The notes under the pieces are model-generated. The model was not told the origin of the DNA. It searched no databases and saw only the letters and a program-made list of their open reading frames with translations. Below are positions 1-7,629 of a stretch of DNA of 40,505 nt, piece by piece; position 1 is the stretch's first letter, and every line of letters starts with the position of its first letter. Source of the stretch: Macrococcus brunensis (GTDB lineage Bacteria > Bacillota > Bacilli > Staphylococcales > Staphylococcaceae). The position numbers were made by a program, and so were the translations under genes. The stretch covers positions 1-40,505 of the forward strand of contig NZ_SCWA01000018.1 in the NCBI RefSeq assembly GCF_004359615.1, read 5' to 3'.

Positions 1-85
1 TTATTACGTAATTACATCAGTAAAAAAATGGATGATCGCTACCTCTGTTTAGGTGTTTTCAATTTTTAAATTTTCGTAGAAAATA

Positions 86-100
86 AAAGTTCAGAAAATT
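86..100. promoter_or_regulatory. CodY-like box (weak candidate)
   Basis: AAAGTTCAGAAAATT matches 13 of 15 positions of the CodY consensus AATTTTCWGAAAATT. No gene in the window starts beside it, so it would serve a minus-strand gene left of position 1. AT-rich DNA gives such matches by chance. Confidence 0.3.
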
Positions 101-154
101 CTGTATTTATTTATGCAACACTAGTGACTTATACCCTCTTTACATTTATACATA

Positions 155-185
155 CAAAAAAAAACAGCCAATCGGCTGTTTTTAA
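155..185 (-). terminator. Terminator after the tspO-like gene
   Basis: A perfect 9-bp stem (161-169 with 174-182) has a four-base loop. On the minus strand it is followed by a run of T (A-run at 156-164 on the plus strand). It overlaps the last base of the stop codon of the TspO-family gene, so it most likely ends that transcript. The 150 bases further left hold no gene I can support. Confidence 0.85.
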
Positions 186-664
186 AAATCTCGGCTAAAT
201 CCTGGTTTATCATGGTTCAGCTTAATGGTACCTGCTGTCAGATAACTTGCATATGCGAGCCATGCGACATAAGGTGTCATTAAGAGACCTGCTATCTCAT
301 TATGGTCATAAAAGATGAGGGCTGCTAAAAGTCCAGCCGCAAGCAGACAGAAGCTTTCAATGAGGGCTGTACCTCGTAATTTTAGATTAAAATACAAAAT
401 CGACCATAAATAGTTTAAACCGAGCTGTGCATAATGACTGACCTTAACACTTTTGTCTGTCGTGTAGCGATCAGCTAAATAATAAGCCACGCCCATTCCT
501 GTATAAAGTACCGGCCAGACAATCGGGAAGGCAGCAGGTGGTGGTGCGAGCGGCGGCTGTTCATACTGCTTATAATCGTCTTGAGCTTTACTCGTTAATG
601 CGCCGACTATGAGACCACCTGCTAGTGGTAACGTCATTTTTATGATTTGTTTCTTAACGGTCAT
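182..664 (-). CDS. TspO/MBR-family tryptophan-rich membrane protein
   Basis: A 160-residue membrane protein of the TspO/MBR (translocator protein, tryptophan-rich sensory protein) family. These five-helix proteins bind tetrapyrroles and other hydrophobic ligands; their bacterial role is often stress-related and not well defined. The family signature is visible as a proline-rich PPLAPPPAAFPIVWPVLYT segment at residues 37-55 and a second helix pair near the C terminus. The length is normal. The start is supported by GGAGGG seven bases upstream. It follows the disulfide reductase gene after 51 bases on the same strand, so co-transcription is possible, and a good terminator follows. A second, longer relative lies at 9868-10593. 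Confidence 0.9.
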   Translation of the reverse strand: MTVKKQIIKMTLPLAGGLIVGALTSKAQDDYKQYEQPPLAPPPAAFPIVWPVLYTGMGVAYYLADRYTTDKSVKVSHYAQLGLNYLWSILYFNLKLRGTALIESFCLLAAGLLAALIFYDHNEIAGLLMTPYVAWLAYASYLTAGTIKLNHDKPGFSRDF

Positions 665-715
665 GACTATCCCTCCAGAGTATAATTACTTATTCTATAC
701 CCGAATGGAAAATAA

Positions 716-2041
716 TTACTCACTGACATTGAATAGATCATTGAATGACTCCACAATCGTTGGATGTGTATAGATCGTATCACGAATGACCTCATAAGGA
801 ACTTGCTGATTCATAGCAAGTGCAATCAAGTTAATCAGCTCATCAGACTTCACACCGTAAAGTGTCGCACCTAATATTTGATGTGTCTTCTTATCAACAA
901 CAGATTTAAAGAGTCCTCTGCCTTCGTCATCTATTGTGTGACGCGTGATGCTTGAGACTTTGACTCTACCTTCCATAATGTCATAGCCTTTAGCACGAGC
1001 TTCATCAGCTGTCATACCGACGACAGAAATAGGCGGTGTGATGAAAACGGTATACGGAATAATACCTCTATTTTCTGTCGTGCGTTTACGCTCGCCAACA
1101 AGTCCGTCTTTAATAACACGGAAATCATCAAGCGAAATATATGTGAACTGGGGTCCGCCCGTCACATCACCTGCAGCATAGACATTTGGCACAGTTGTTT
1201 CAAGATATTCATTTACTTTGATCTCACCGCGTGCACCGAGTTCTATATCTGTGTTTTCGAGTCCTAAATCTGTATTCGGCTTACGTCCTGTCGCATAGAG
1301 GACTGCATCTGCTGTAAAATCGCCTTGAGATGTCTTCACTATGACCTCATCACCTTGATCTTCAAATGCTTCAGTACTCGCATTTAATACGAAAGTCACA
1401 TTATGCGCTTCCATATCTTTGATGGCCATAGCAGCAATCTCCTGGTCCTCGTGCCCAAGAATTTGGTTGCCACGCTCAAGGACCGTGACTTCGGTACCGA
1501 AATCACCGAATGATGCAGCGAACTCAAGTGCGATATAGCCGCCCCCGACAATGACCAGACGTTTAGGCTGCTTCGTCAGCTGCATAATGCCTTCTGAATC
1601 ATAGACGTGTTTCGATTCTATAACCCCTTTAATAGGTGGCACGTTGGAGACAGCCCCTGTATTGATGACGATATGCTCTGCTGTCATTTCTTCTGCTGTC
1701 CCATCTGCAAAGTGCAGTTCAAGTACTTTATTCGATTTGAAGTGTGCTTTTGCGTCAATTACTTCTACATTTTCTTCCCCAGATAATTTATGATAATTCT
1801 TTTTGTTCAGAAGTGACGTCACTTCTTCCTTACGAGCAATCGACTGTTCGAATGGTCGTTGCTTCGCACTATCGTGAATGAGTAACTTTGAAGGAATACA
1901 ACCGATATTAATACAAGTTCCCCCGTACATTCTGCTGGATTTTTCAATCACTGCGACCTGTTTACCTTGCCGACCCATAAATTTAGCCAGCGTCTTTCCT
2001 GCCTTACCAAAACCGATGACAATTAAATCATACTCTTTCAT
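716..2041 (-). CDS. RclA/MerA-type flavin disulfide reductase (probable hypothiocyanous acid reductase)
   Basis: A FAD- and NAD(P)H-dependent class I disulfide oxidoreductase of 441 residues. The N-terminal FAD motif is GFGKAGKTLAKF and the redox pair is CINIGC (Cys43 and Cys48). A second Rossmann motif (GGGYIALEFA) and the ATGRKPNTD segment follow, then the dimerisation domain with a HPTIVESF motif near the C terminus. It lacks the N-terminal metal-binding domain of true mercuric reductases. Established knowledge: relatives (RclA, streptococcal Har, staphylococcal MerA) protect against hypothiocyanous acid or reactive chlorine; assignment here is by inference. I chose the third codon as start because AAGGAGG lies 8 bases upstream of it but only 2 bases from the first ATG. 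It sits downstream of a thioredoxin-like gene, which fits redox defence, and a cre-like site lies before it. Confidence 0.8.
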   Translation of the reverse strand: MKEYDLIVIGFGKAGKTLAKFMGRQGKQVAVIEKSSRMYGGTCINIGCIPSKLLIHDSAKQRPFEQSIARKEEVTSLLNKKNYHKLSGEENVEVIDAKAHFKSNKVLELHFADGTAEEMTAEHIVINTGAVSNVPPIKGVIESKHVYDSEGIMQLTKQPKRLVIVGGGYIALEFAASFGDFGTEVTVLERGNQILGHEDQEIAAMAIKDMEAHNVTFVLNASTEAFEDQGDEVIVKTSQGDFTADAVLYATGRKPNTDLGLENTDIELGARGEIKVNEYLETTVPNVYAAGDVTGGPQFTYISLDDFRVIKDGLVGERKRTTENRGIIPYTVFITPPISVVGMTADEARAKGYDIMEGRVKVSSITRHTIDDEGRGLFKSVVDKKTHQILGATLYGVKSDELINLIALAMNQQVPYEVIRDTIYTHPTIVESFNDLFNVSE

Positions 2042-2073
2042 TACCATGTCCTCCTTATGTTTGGAACAATTGA

Positions 2074-2087
2074 TGAAAACGCTTCAA
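2074..2087. promoter_or_regulatory. cre (CcpA) site candidate
   Basis: TGAAAACGCTTCAA matches 13 of 14 positions of the catabolite-responsive consensus TGWAARCGYTWNCW. It lies 33 bases upstream of the chosen start of the disulfide reductase, between it and the thioredoxin-like gene, where bound CcpA could block transcription. Seen directly as a motif; function inferred. Confidence 0.5.
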
Positions 2088-2119
2088 TTAATTATCTCAC
2101 TGTTATGAACTGATTGCCA

Positions 2120-2437
2120 TTAATATTCCAGTTTCAGCTGCTTCATTCGCGTATGAAGAGTTTCAAAATCAATGATCCGTGCTTGCCGGTGATATTCTCT
2201 ATCCTGATTAAAGAGCATGACTACCGGAGAAGTAAACAAAGAGAGCTGACCCGCTGCCTCAGGAATCTCATCAGCCATCAGATAATAGCCCGAAATTTGT
2301 TCTTCCTCTACCAAAGCTTTTACACGAGGATAATCAGCATGACAGACTGAGCAGCCTGTTGTCATCGTATAGAGCAGTTTCTTTTCATTATTATTCAAGA
2401 TCTTAAGCCATTCCTCGTAAATATTCAGTTTTACCAT
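2120..2437 (-). CDS. Small thioredoxin-like protein
   Basis: A 105-residue single-domain thioredoxin-fold protein, probably a cytoplasmic thiol reductase or redox partner. The redox motif is GCSVCHADYP near residues 28-37, a CxxC in the canonical position but with Ser-Val between the cysteines instead of the classic Gly-Pro. A cis-proline region (TSPVVMLF) and a short C-terminal helix follow. The length matches small Bacillales thioredoxin-like proteins. The start is fixed by GGAGG. It is followed after 78 bases by the disulfide reductase, suggesting a shared redox role. It lies only 55 bases downstream of norB, and that gap is filled by a terminator hairpin whose T-run leads straight into the ribosome binding site. 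Confidence 0.8.
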   Translation of the reverse strand: MVKLNIYEEWLKILNNNEKKLLYTMTTGCSVCHADYPRVKALVEEEQISGYYLMADEIPEAAGQLSLFTSPVVMLFNQDREYHRQARIIDFETLHTRMKQLKLEY

Positions 2438-2451
2438 TTTATAACCTCCAA

Positions 2452-2482
2452 TAAAAAAGAGACAACGATAACGTTGTCTCTT
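2452..2482 (-). terminator. Terminator after norB, abutting the next RBS
   Basis: A perfect 11-bp stem (2457-2467 with 2472-2482, loop ATAA) is followed on the minus strand by six T. The GGAGG of the thioredoxin-like gene begins a few bases later. It therefore ends norB transcripts or limits read-through into the redox genes. Confidence 0.85.
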
Positions 2483-2492
2483 GAATTCTATC

Positions 2493-3887
2493 CTATTTTA
2501 CACGTTTATCATCATTAGGAATTAAGAACATGATAGCCAGGAATGATACTAACGCCATAGCTACGTTCACCCATAATGCAATCATTGCACCGTGAGAAAG
2601 TCCCAGTCCAACAATAGCAGTCGCATAGACAGCACCACTGATTGCCATACCAAAACCGTTACCTAAAGATGAAGCCATTTTGTAGATACCCGCTGCAACC
2701 CCTGCTTTATTTTCAGGTGCAGTAGATACCGCTGTATCTGTAGAAGGCGTTGCATAGATACCTAAACCTAAACCAAATAATAAGTAACCGATAATTGAGC
2801 TGACGATATAGAGCATTTGAGGCAGGAATGTTAATGAAATTAACAGGATACCGATTGCCGCAATAATTGATCCTAACATCATCGGTTTTTTAGCGCCCAT
2901 TTTCTGTAACATCTTTTCACCGACACGAATCATCAGTAAGACCATCACTAAGTAAGTCAGTGATAAAGAACCTGCTTGGAAAGATGAGAATCCAAGGCCT
3001 TGCTGTACAAATGTATTCGCTACAACTAAAGTACCACCGACTGCGTTTAACAGGAAATTAGAAACAACAGCACCTGTATAAGGTTTGTTAGAGAAGAGGT
3101 GGAAGTCGATTAATGGATTTCTTGATACGCGTTCACGTAAGAAGAAGATGATGAATGATACGACGATTAAAGCGATTAAACCTAATGAGATCATTGAAGT
3201 ATAACCAAATTCTCCACCTTTAGTGATGAAGAGTTCAAGACCTAATACAAATACGACTAAAATGGCTAAACCAGGCACGTCAAAGCGTGTACGTGTTTCT
3301 TCATCTGCTTTTGTTTCAGGTGTACCTTTAATCAGGAAGATTGCAATAATAGATAAGACGATTGAAATAACGAAAATCCATTGCCATCCGAATGTTGTTG
3401 CAACGGCTCCACCGAAGAATGAACAGATACCTGAACCACCCCAAGAACCGATTGACCAGAAACTTAATGCTCTCTGACGATCTGCACCGTGGTAATAAGC
3501 TTTAACAATAGCGAGTGTTGCAGGCATGATTGCTGCTGCTGAGAAACCTTGGATAACACGTCCAACCATCATAACAGCTGGAATAGTTGTCGCTATAACG
3601 AGGACTGAACCGATAATGCTTAAAATAAGACCGGCTTGTGTGACTTTTACACGACCGTATTTATCTGCTATACCACCTGCACCTACCACGAACATCCCAC
3701 AGAAAAGAGCTGTTAAGCTGAGCGCTGTATTGATGTTACCCATACTTGTATTAAAAGTATCTTTTAATGTCGGGACGATGTTAACGAGTGATTGAGCAAA
3801 AAGCCAGAAAGTTAATACTGCAAGAACAATACCGATAATTAACTTGTTATCGCCTTTAAAGTTTTCACTTGTGTGATTTTGATTCAT
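2493..3887 (-). CDS. norB: NorB-like multidrug efflux MFS transporter
   Basis: A 464-residue major facilitator efflux pump, drug:H+ antiporter type, in the cytoplasmic membrane. It closely resembles Staphylococcus aureus NorB as I remember it, in length and in several blocks: the N-terminal LTFWLFAQSLVNIVP helix, ADKYGRVK (loop 2-3 motif), GRVIQGFSAA, the SIGSWGGSGICSFFGG segment and the late YATPSTDTAVS block. Known NorB substrates include quinolones and quaternary ammonium compounds; the substrate here is inferred. The start has AAAGGTGG nine bases upstream. It is transcribed alone, from the long intergenic region 3888-4415, and ends at a strong terminator. Confidence 0.88.
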   Translation of the reverse strand: MNQNHTSENFKGDNKLIIGIVLAVLTFWLFAQSLVNIVPTLKDTFNTSMGNINTALSLTALFCGMFVVGAGGIADKYGRVKVTQAGLILSIIGSVLVIATTIPAVMMVGRVIQGFSAAAIMPATLAIVKAYYHGADRQRALSFWSIGSWGGSGICSFFGGAVATTFGWQWIFVISIVLSIIAIFLIKGTPETKADEETRTRFDVPGLAILVVFVLGLELFITKGGEFGYTSMISLGLIALIVVSFIIFFLRERVSRNPLIDFHLFSNKPYTGAVVSNFLLNAVGGTLVVANTFVQQGLGFSSFQAGSLSLTYLVMVLLMIRVGEKMLQKMGAKKPMMLGSIIAAIGILLISLTFLPQMLYIVSSIIGYLLFGLGLGIYATPSTDTAVSTAPENKAGVAAGIYKMASSLGNGFGMAISGAVYATAIVGLGLSHGAMIALWVNVAMALVSFLAIMFLIPNDDKRVK

Positions 3888-3986
3888 GATTATCCACCTT
3901 TTATCGAGTTTTTTTCAACACATTACTTTTAGTTCCACTAATTAAAAATTTACAAACATTCTTTAGAAAAACGACTTAAATTTTCA

Positions 3987-4001
3987 AATATTCTGAAATT
4001 T
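3987..4001. promoter_or_regulatory. CodY-like box upstream of norB
   Basis: AATATTCTGAAATTT matches 13 of 15 positions of the CodY consensus AATTTTCWGAAAATT, and a second, weaker match overlaps it just to the left. It lies about 100 bases before the norB start codon. Chance matches are common in AT-rich DNA. Confidence 0.4.
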
Positions 4002-4056
4002 TGTAAGAACAGTTATTCTATTATGAACAATCCTGCAGTAATTCCTCATAATCTTT

Positions 4057-4074
4057 CAGTTGTATAATCAACTG
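4057..4074. promoter_or_regulatory. Inverted repeat, operator candidate
   Basis: CAGTTGTATAATCAACTG has perfect 6-bp arms around a six-base centre. The size and form suit a dimeric winged-helix (MarR-type) regulator. It sits about 170 bases upstream of norB. The regulator is unknown. Confidence 0.4.
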
Positions 4075-4371
4075 AGTTTTAACTGTACTACATCAATCTT
4101 AGTCTTCAGGACTCCTCTCCTGTTTTTTAATACCACTACTATACACCAAAGCGTTAAAGTATGAGACATACAAATGTGAACAATTAAAGAAAACGCTTAT
4201 TTTTTAAGTGTATTTACCTTTTATAAGTATATTTTTACTCGTTGAATTAACTAAAAAGGTTCCTGTTAACTCTTGTTATATAGCATGTTTCTACTATATA
4301 AATAACTTTTGTATACATAACCTGTCTTCCTTGAGCTTTCTATGAAATCAGTTAGAAAAGTTAACAAAGTA

Positions 4372-4410
4372 ATACCTTGAATGTTAACTTAAAACTCACA
4401 TTCAAGGTAT
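4372..4410 (-). terminator. Hairpin ending the bkd operon
   Basis: A perfect 13-bp inverted repeat (4372-4384 with 4398-4410) starts five bases after the E2 stop codon. The T-tract behind it on the minus strand is weak, so it may act as a terminator or as a 3' stabilising stem. Confidence 0.65.
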
Positions 4411-4415
4411 ATGGT

Positions 4416-5609
4416 TTAATAAATATCTGATTCATTGTTAAATTGCAGCAGATTGCTTTTAACATCTGCCAGAAAACGTCCTGCAGCAAGTCCGTCTAAA
4501 ATACGGTGATCAATCGACAGACAAAGGTTGATCATATCAGCAAATTTAAGTCCACCTTCTTCAGTTGGTATTACTCGCTTATTAATACTTTCAATCTGCA
4601 GGATAGCGGCTTGCGGATAATTAATGATGCCCTGAGACATCACTGAGCCAAATGAGCCCGTGTTATTGACTGTGATCGTCCCCCCCTGCATCTGCTCAGA
4701 GGTCAGACTGTTATTACGTACTGCTTTTGCAAGACGATCTACTTCTTTAGCGATTCCTTTAACCGACAATTCATCTGCATTTCTGATGACCGGTACAAAT
4801 AGGTGATCATCCGTCGCAACAGCAATAGAGATATTGATGTCTTTAAAGAAAGTGATTTCATTATCAACCCATGATGCATTCATCTTTGGATGTTTCTTCA
4901 GCGCCTGTGCCACTGCTTTGATGAAGAATGGATAGAATGAAAGTGAGATGCCCTCCTGCTCTTTAAAAGTGGTTTTATGAGCGTTACGCAACTTTACAAG
5001 TTCTGTAACGTCCGCTTCCACCATCATCCAGGCATGTGGAATTTCATTAACACTTTGTACCATGCGCTTGGCAATCGCTTTTCTGACACCATCTGTCTGC
5101 ATCACTTCTGTCGCAGCTGCCGGAGTCACGGTTTCAGACTTTTCTGCTGCTTTTTGAGGCTGGAAGTTCAGAATATCTTTTCGTGTGATGCGACCATGCC
5201 GACCTGTCCCAGTCACTTGCGAAAGATCGATATGGCGTTCCTGCGAGAGTTTCAGCACTGCTGGAGAATAGCGCATTTGATGCTTTTCTTCAGGAACATC
5301 TTTAGCTGACGCGTCATCATTCAGTGACTTGTCGTGATCCTCAGCTACTTCTTCCTCTTCCTGCTCGCCTGCTACTTCAATCGTCATAATGGGGTCGTGA
5401 ATCGGAATATCTTTATCCAGTTCAACCAACAGTTCTTTGACAGTGCCTGCAAAATCAGAGGGAATTTCAGTAGTCACTTTATCAGAAGTCGCTTCAGCTA
5501 TTGGCTGATAACGTTCAACTTGATCGCCCGGCTGGACAAGCCAGTTTGTGATAGAGGCTTCTGTGACACTTTCACCTAAACCTGGTAATACAATAGTCTT
5601 TATCGCCAT
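4416..5609 (-). CDS. bkdB: Branched-chain 2-oxoacid dehydrogenase E2 (dihydrolipoyl acyltransferase)
   Basis: The core acyltransferase (397 residues) moves branched acyl groups from the E1 thiamine intermediate, through a lipoyl arm, to coenzyme A. One N-terminal lipoyl domain carries the lipoylated lysine in TSDKVTTE (Lys44). An acidic linker follows (residues 80-108), then the E1/E3-binding domain (about 113-148). The catalytic domain ends with SIDHRILDG (His368, Asp372). It is the last gene of a four-gene operon, 18 bases after E1beta. AAAGGAG precedes the start. The E1alpha type makes branched-chain rather than pyruvate or acetoin substrates most likely; products would be isovaleryl-, isobutyryl- and 2-methylbutyryl-CoA for branched fatty acids. 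Confidence 0.9.
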   Translation of the reverse strand: MAIKTIVLPGLGESVTEASITNWLVQPGDQVERYQPIAEATSDKVTTEIPSDFAGTVKELLVELDKDIPIHDPIMTIEVAGEQEEEEVAEDHDKSLNDDASAKDVPEEKHQMRYSPAVLKLSQERHIDLSQVTGTGRHGRITRKDILNFQPQKAAEKSETVTPAAATEVMQTDGVRKAIAKRMVQSVNEIPHAWMMVEADVTELVKLRNAHKTTFKEQEGISLSFYPFFIKAVAQALKKHPKMNASWVDNEITFFKDINISIAVATDDHLFVPVIRNADELSVKGIAKEVDRLAKAVRNNSLTSEQMQGGTITVNNTGSFGSVMSQGIINYPQAAILQIESINKRVIPTEEGGLKFADMINLCLSIDHRILDGLAAGRFLADVKSNLLQFNNESDIY

Positions 5610-5627
5610 GATGACGCTCCTTTACTC

Positions 5628-6614
5628 TTAAAATTCAGCCAGTTCACGCATTGCATGCTTTACTTTCTCTTCATTAATCAGAAATTCACGTTCTAAAGAT
5701 AGCGCATAAGGCATGCTCGGTGAATCCGGACCTGCCAGACGACGGATAGGCGCATCTAAATCGAAGAGTGCTTCTTCAGCTATAATAGCCGCTATTTCAC
5801 TCATTACACTTTGTTCTTTGTTATCTTCTGTCACAAGTAGGACTTTACCTGTTTTCTTCGCTGCCTGAATCAATGTCTCTTTATCAAGTGGATATAAAGA
5901 ACGAACATCTACAATTTCTGCTTCGATATTCTCTTCTGCAAGTGTCTCAGCTGCTTTAAGTGCAAATTGAAGAGCCATCCCATAAGCAATGACGGTTATA
6001 TCTTCACCTTGTCTGACAATATTCGCTTTATCAAGCGGCACGACGTAGTCTGTATCAGGTACGTTTTCTTTCAATAATCTGTAAAGACGTTTATGCTCAA
6101 AGAACAGCACTGGATCATCACTGCGAATCGCTGCTTTTATCAGTCCTTTCGCATCATAGGCAGATGATGGTGTGACGACGCGAAGCCCGGGCTGTCCTAC
6201 AAAAATCTTATCCGTCGTCTGTGAGTGGTAGAATCCGCCTCTGACACCGCCACCATAAGGCGTGCGGTAAACAATCGGTGCAGTGAAATCCCCTCTTGTC
6301 CGGTAGCGTATGCGGGCGGCTTCAGACATGATTTCATTGACCGCCGGCAAAATATAATCTGCGAACTGAAATTCACCAATGGCACGATAACCACGTACAC
6401 CAAGCCCAACTGCCAGTCCACCGATCAGCCCTTCTGTAAGGGGTGTATTGAATACCCGTTTATCACCAAAACGTGCTGCCAGATCTTTAGTCACACCAAA
6501 GACACCGCCTTTTACACCGCCGACATCTTCACCAAAAATAACGACCTTGTCGTCCTTTTCCATTTCTTCTGCGATTCCACGATTGATTGCTTCTAAATAA
6601 GTCATCATTGTCAT
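5628..6614 (-). CDS. bkdAB: Branched-chain 2-oxoacid dehydrogenase E1 beta
   Basis: The beta subunit (328 residues) of the thiamine-diphosphate-dependent E1 decarboxylase, forming an alpha2beta2 tetramer with the product of the next gene upstream. Family blocks are clear: FGEDVGGVKGGVFGVT near residue 27, the NTPLTEGLIGGLAVGLG segment, EFQFADYILPA, and the C-terminal transketolase domain with VRSLYPLD. The length is typical. GAGGAGG precedes the start. It follows E1alpha after 15 bases and precedes E2 after 18 bases, so all are translated from one message. Confidence 0.92.
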   Translation of the reverse strand: MTMMTYLEAINRGIAEEMEKDDKVVIFGEDVGGVKGGVFGVTKDLAARFGDKRVFNTPLTEGLIGGLAVGLGVRGYRAIGEFQFADYILPAVNEIMSEAARIRYRTRGDFTAPIVYRTPYGGGVRGGFYHSQTTDKIFVGQPGLRVVTPSSAYDAKGLIKAAIRSDDPVLFFEHKRLYRLLKENVPDTDYVVPLDKANIVRQGEDITVIAYGMALQFALKAAETLAEENIEAEIVDVRSLYPLDKETLIQAAKKTGKVLLVTEDNKEQSVMSEIAAIIAEEALFDLDAPIRRLAGPDSPSMPYALSLEREFLINEEKVKHAMRELAEF

Positions 6615-6629
6615 AAATGGACCTCCTCT

Positions 6630-7619
6630 CTAATTCTCTGCCCAGACATGTGCCAGAATATCGGCTGCATCCGGATCCGGCATGTGTTCTGCTTCATCTG
6701 TTGCCTTATTGATTTCTTCTTTCAGTTCCAGCTCCATTGCATCTATATCCTGCTGCGTCAGATAACCTTCATCCAGCATCTGTTTCTGAAAAGCTGCAAG
6801 CGGATCTTTTGTCTTCATTTCTTCCAGTTCTTCTTTAGAACGATAAACCGTCTGATCATCATCCGATGAGTGAGAAGTCATCCGTGATACCATCAGTTCA
6901 ACAAGTGCCGGCCCTTTCCCTGCACGTGCTGCTTCAACATAGTGTTTGAATGCAAGATAACATTCAGTAAAGTTCATGCCGTCTACTCGAATCCCTTCAA
7001 AACCATAGGCTGCTGCACGCTCTGCCATCTCTTTATTGGCATACTGTTCTTTGATGCCTACAGAGATAGCCCATAAGTTATTTTCGACTACAAAGATAAT
7101 GGGAAGTTTCTTGATGGCGGCAAAATTCATCGCTTCTGCAACTTCACCCTGGTTAAATGATCCTTCTCCGGTTGTCGTTACAGTCACAGAGTCAGATTCC
7201 TCCAGTAACGCAGCGTAACCGATTCCTGTTGCAACGTTCAGCTGCGTAGAGACAGGGGAAGAATGTGAAATGATGTTGTGTTCTTTTGAGCCATAGTGAT
7301 TTGGCATCTGGCGGCCATGAGATGAGGGATCCGCTTCTTTACCGAAGGATCCGAGGATAATATCTTTCGAGGACATCCCCCAGGTCAGACAAGCTGTCAT
7401 ATCACGATAATAAGGCAGGAAATAATCTTTTTCCGGCTGGAAAGCCATGACCATTGCCACTTGCCCTACTTCTGCACCTTGCCCGGAAATATTAAATGAT
7501 GTTTTACCGATACGTGTCAGCTGCCAGAGTCGTTCATCTAATCTCCGGCCTCTAAGAACATGTTTAAACGCATGGATAAGTTCTTCTTTCGTGAGTCCTG
7601 TTTCTTTTAGTTGTCTCAT
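6630..7619 (-). CDS. bkdAA: Branched-chain 2-oxoacid dehydrogenase E1 alpha
   Basis: The alpha subunit (329 residues) binds thiamine diphosphate through GEGSFNQGEVAEAMNFAA (from residue 151) and ENN at 179-181. The SSHGRQMPNHYG block (99-110) and the phosphorylation-loop-like SHSSDDD segment match Bacillus-type branched-chain rather than pyruvate E1alpha, from memory of the family. AGGAGG stands before the start. It lies 10 bases after the E3 gene in the operon. Confidence 0.9.
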   Translation of the reverse strand: MRQLKETGLTKEELIHAFKHVLRGRRLDERLWQLTRIGKTSFNISGQGAEVGQVAMVMAFQPEKDYFLPYYRDMTACLTWGMSSKDIILGSFGKEADPSSHGRQMPNHYGSKEHNIISHSSPVSTQLNVATGIGYAALLEESDSVTVTTTGEGSFNQGEVAEAMNFAAIKKLPIIFVVENNLWAISVGIKEQYANKEMAERAAAYGFEGIRVDGMNFTECYLAFKHYVEAARAGKGPALVELMVSRMTSHSSDDDQTVYRSKEELEEMKTKDPLAAFQKQMLDEGYLTQQDIDAMELELKEEINKATDEAEHMPDPDAADILAHVWAEN

Positions 7620-7629
7620 TTTTTACCTC

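Larger units (their letters stand above)
3888..4415. promoter_or_regulatory. Long regulatory gap upstream of norB
   Basis: No gene is supported in these 528 bases. They hold, from norB outward: a CodY-like box (3987-4001), an 18-base inverted repeat (4057-4074), a weak cre-like site (4188-4201, 12 of 14) and the hairpin that ends the bkd operon (4372-4410). The density of operator-like motifs suggests that norB is under several regulators, but none is proven here. Confidence 0.5.

Noticed and set aside
1-120. Short plus-strand frame reading MDDRYLCLGVFNF at position 28
   Set aside because: Thirteen codons with no ribosome binding site and no partner gene.
716-2041. True mercuric reductase (MerA) as part of a mer operon
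   Set aside because: No N-terminal metal-binding domain, no C-terminal cysteine pair, and no merR, merT or merB nearby.
5334-5579. Plus-strand open frame inside the E2 gene, and many similar frames opposite core genes
   Set aside because: Antisense to well-supported genes, with no ribosome binding sites and unlikely composition (Cys, His and Phe rich).
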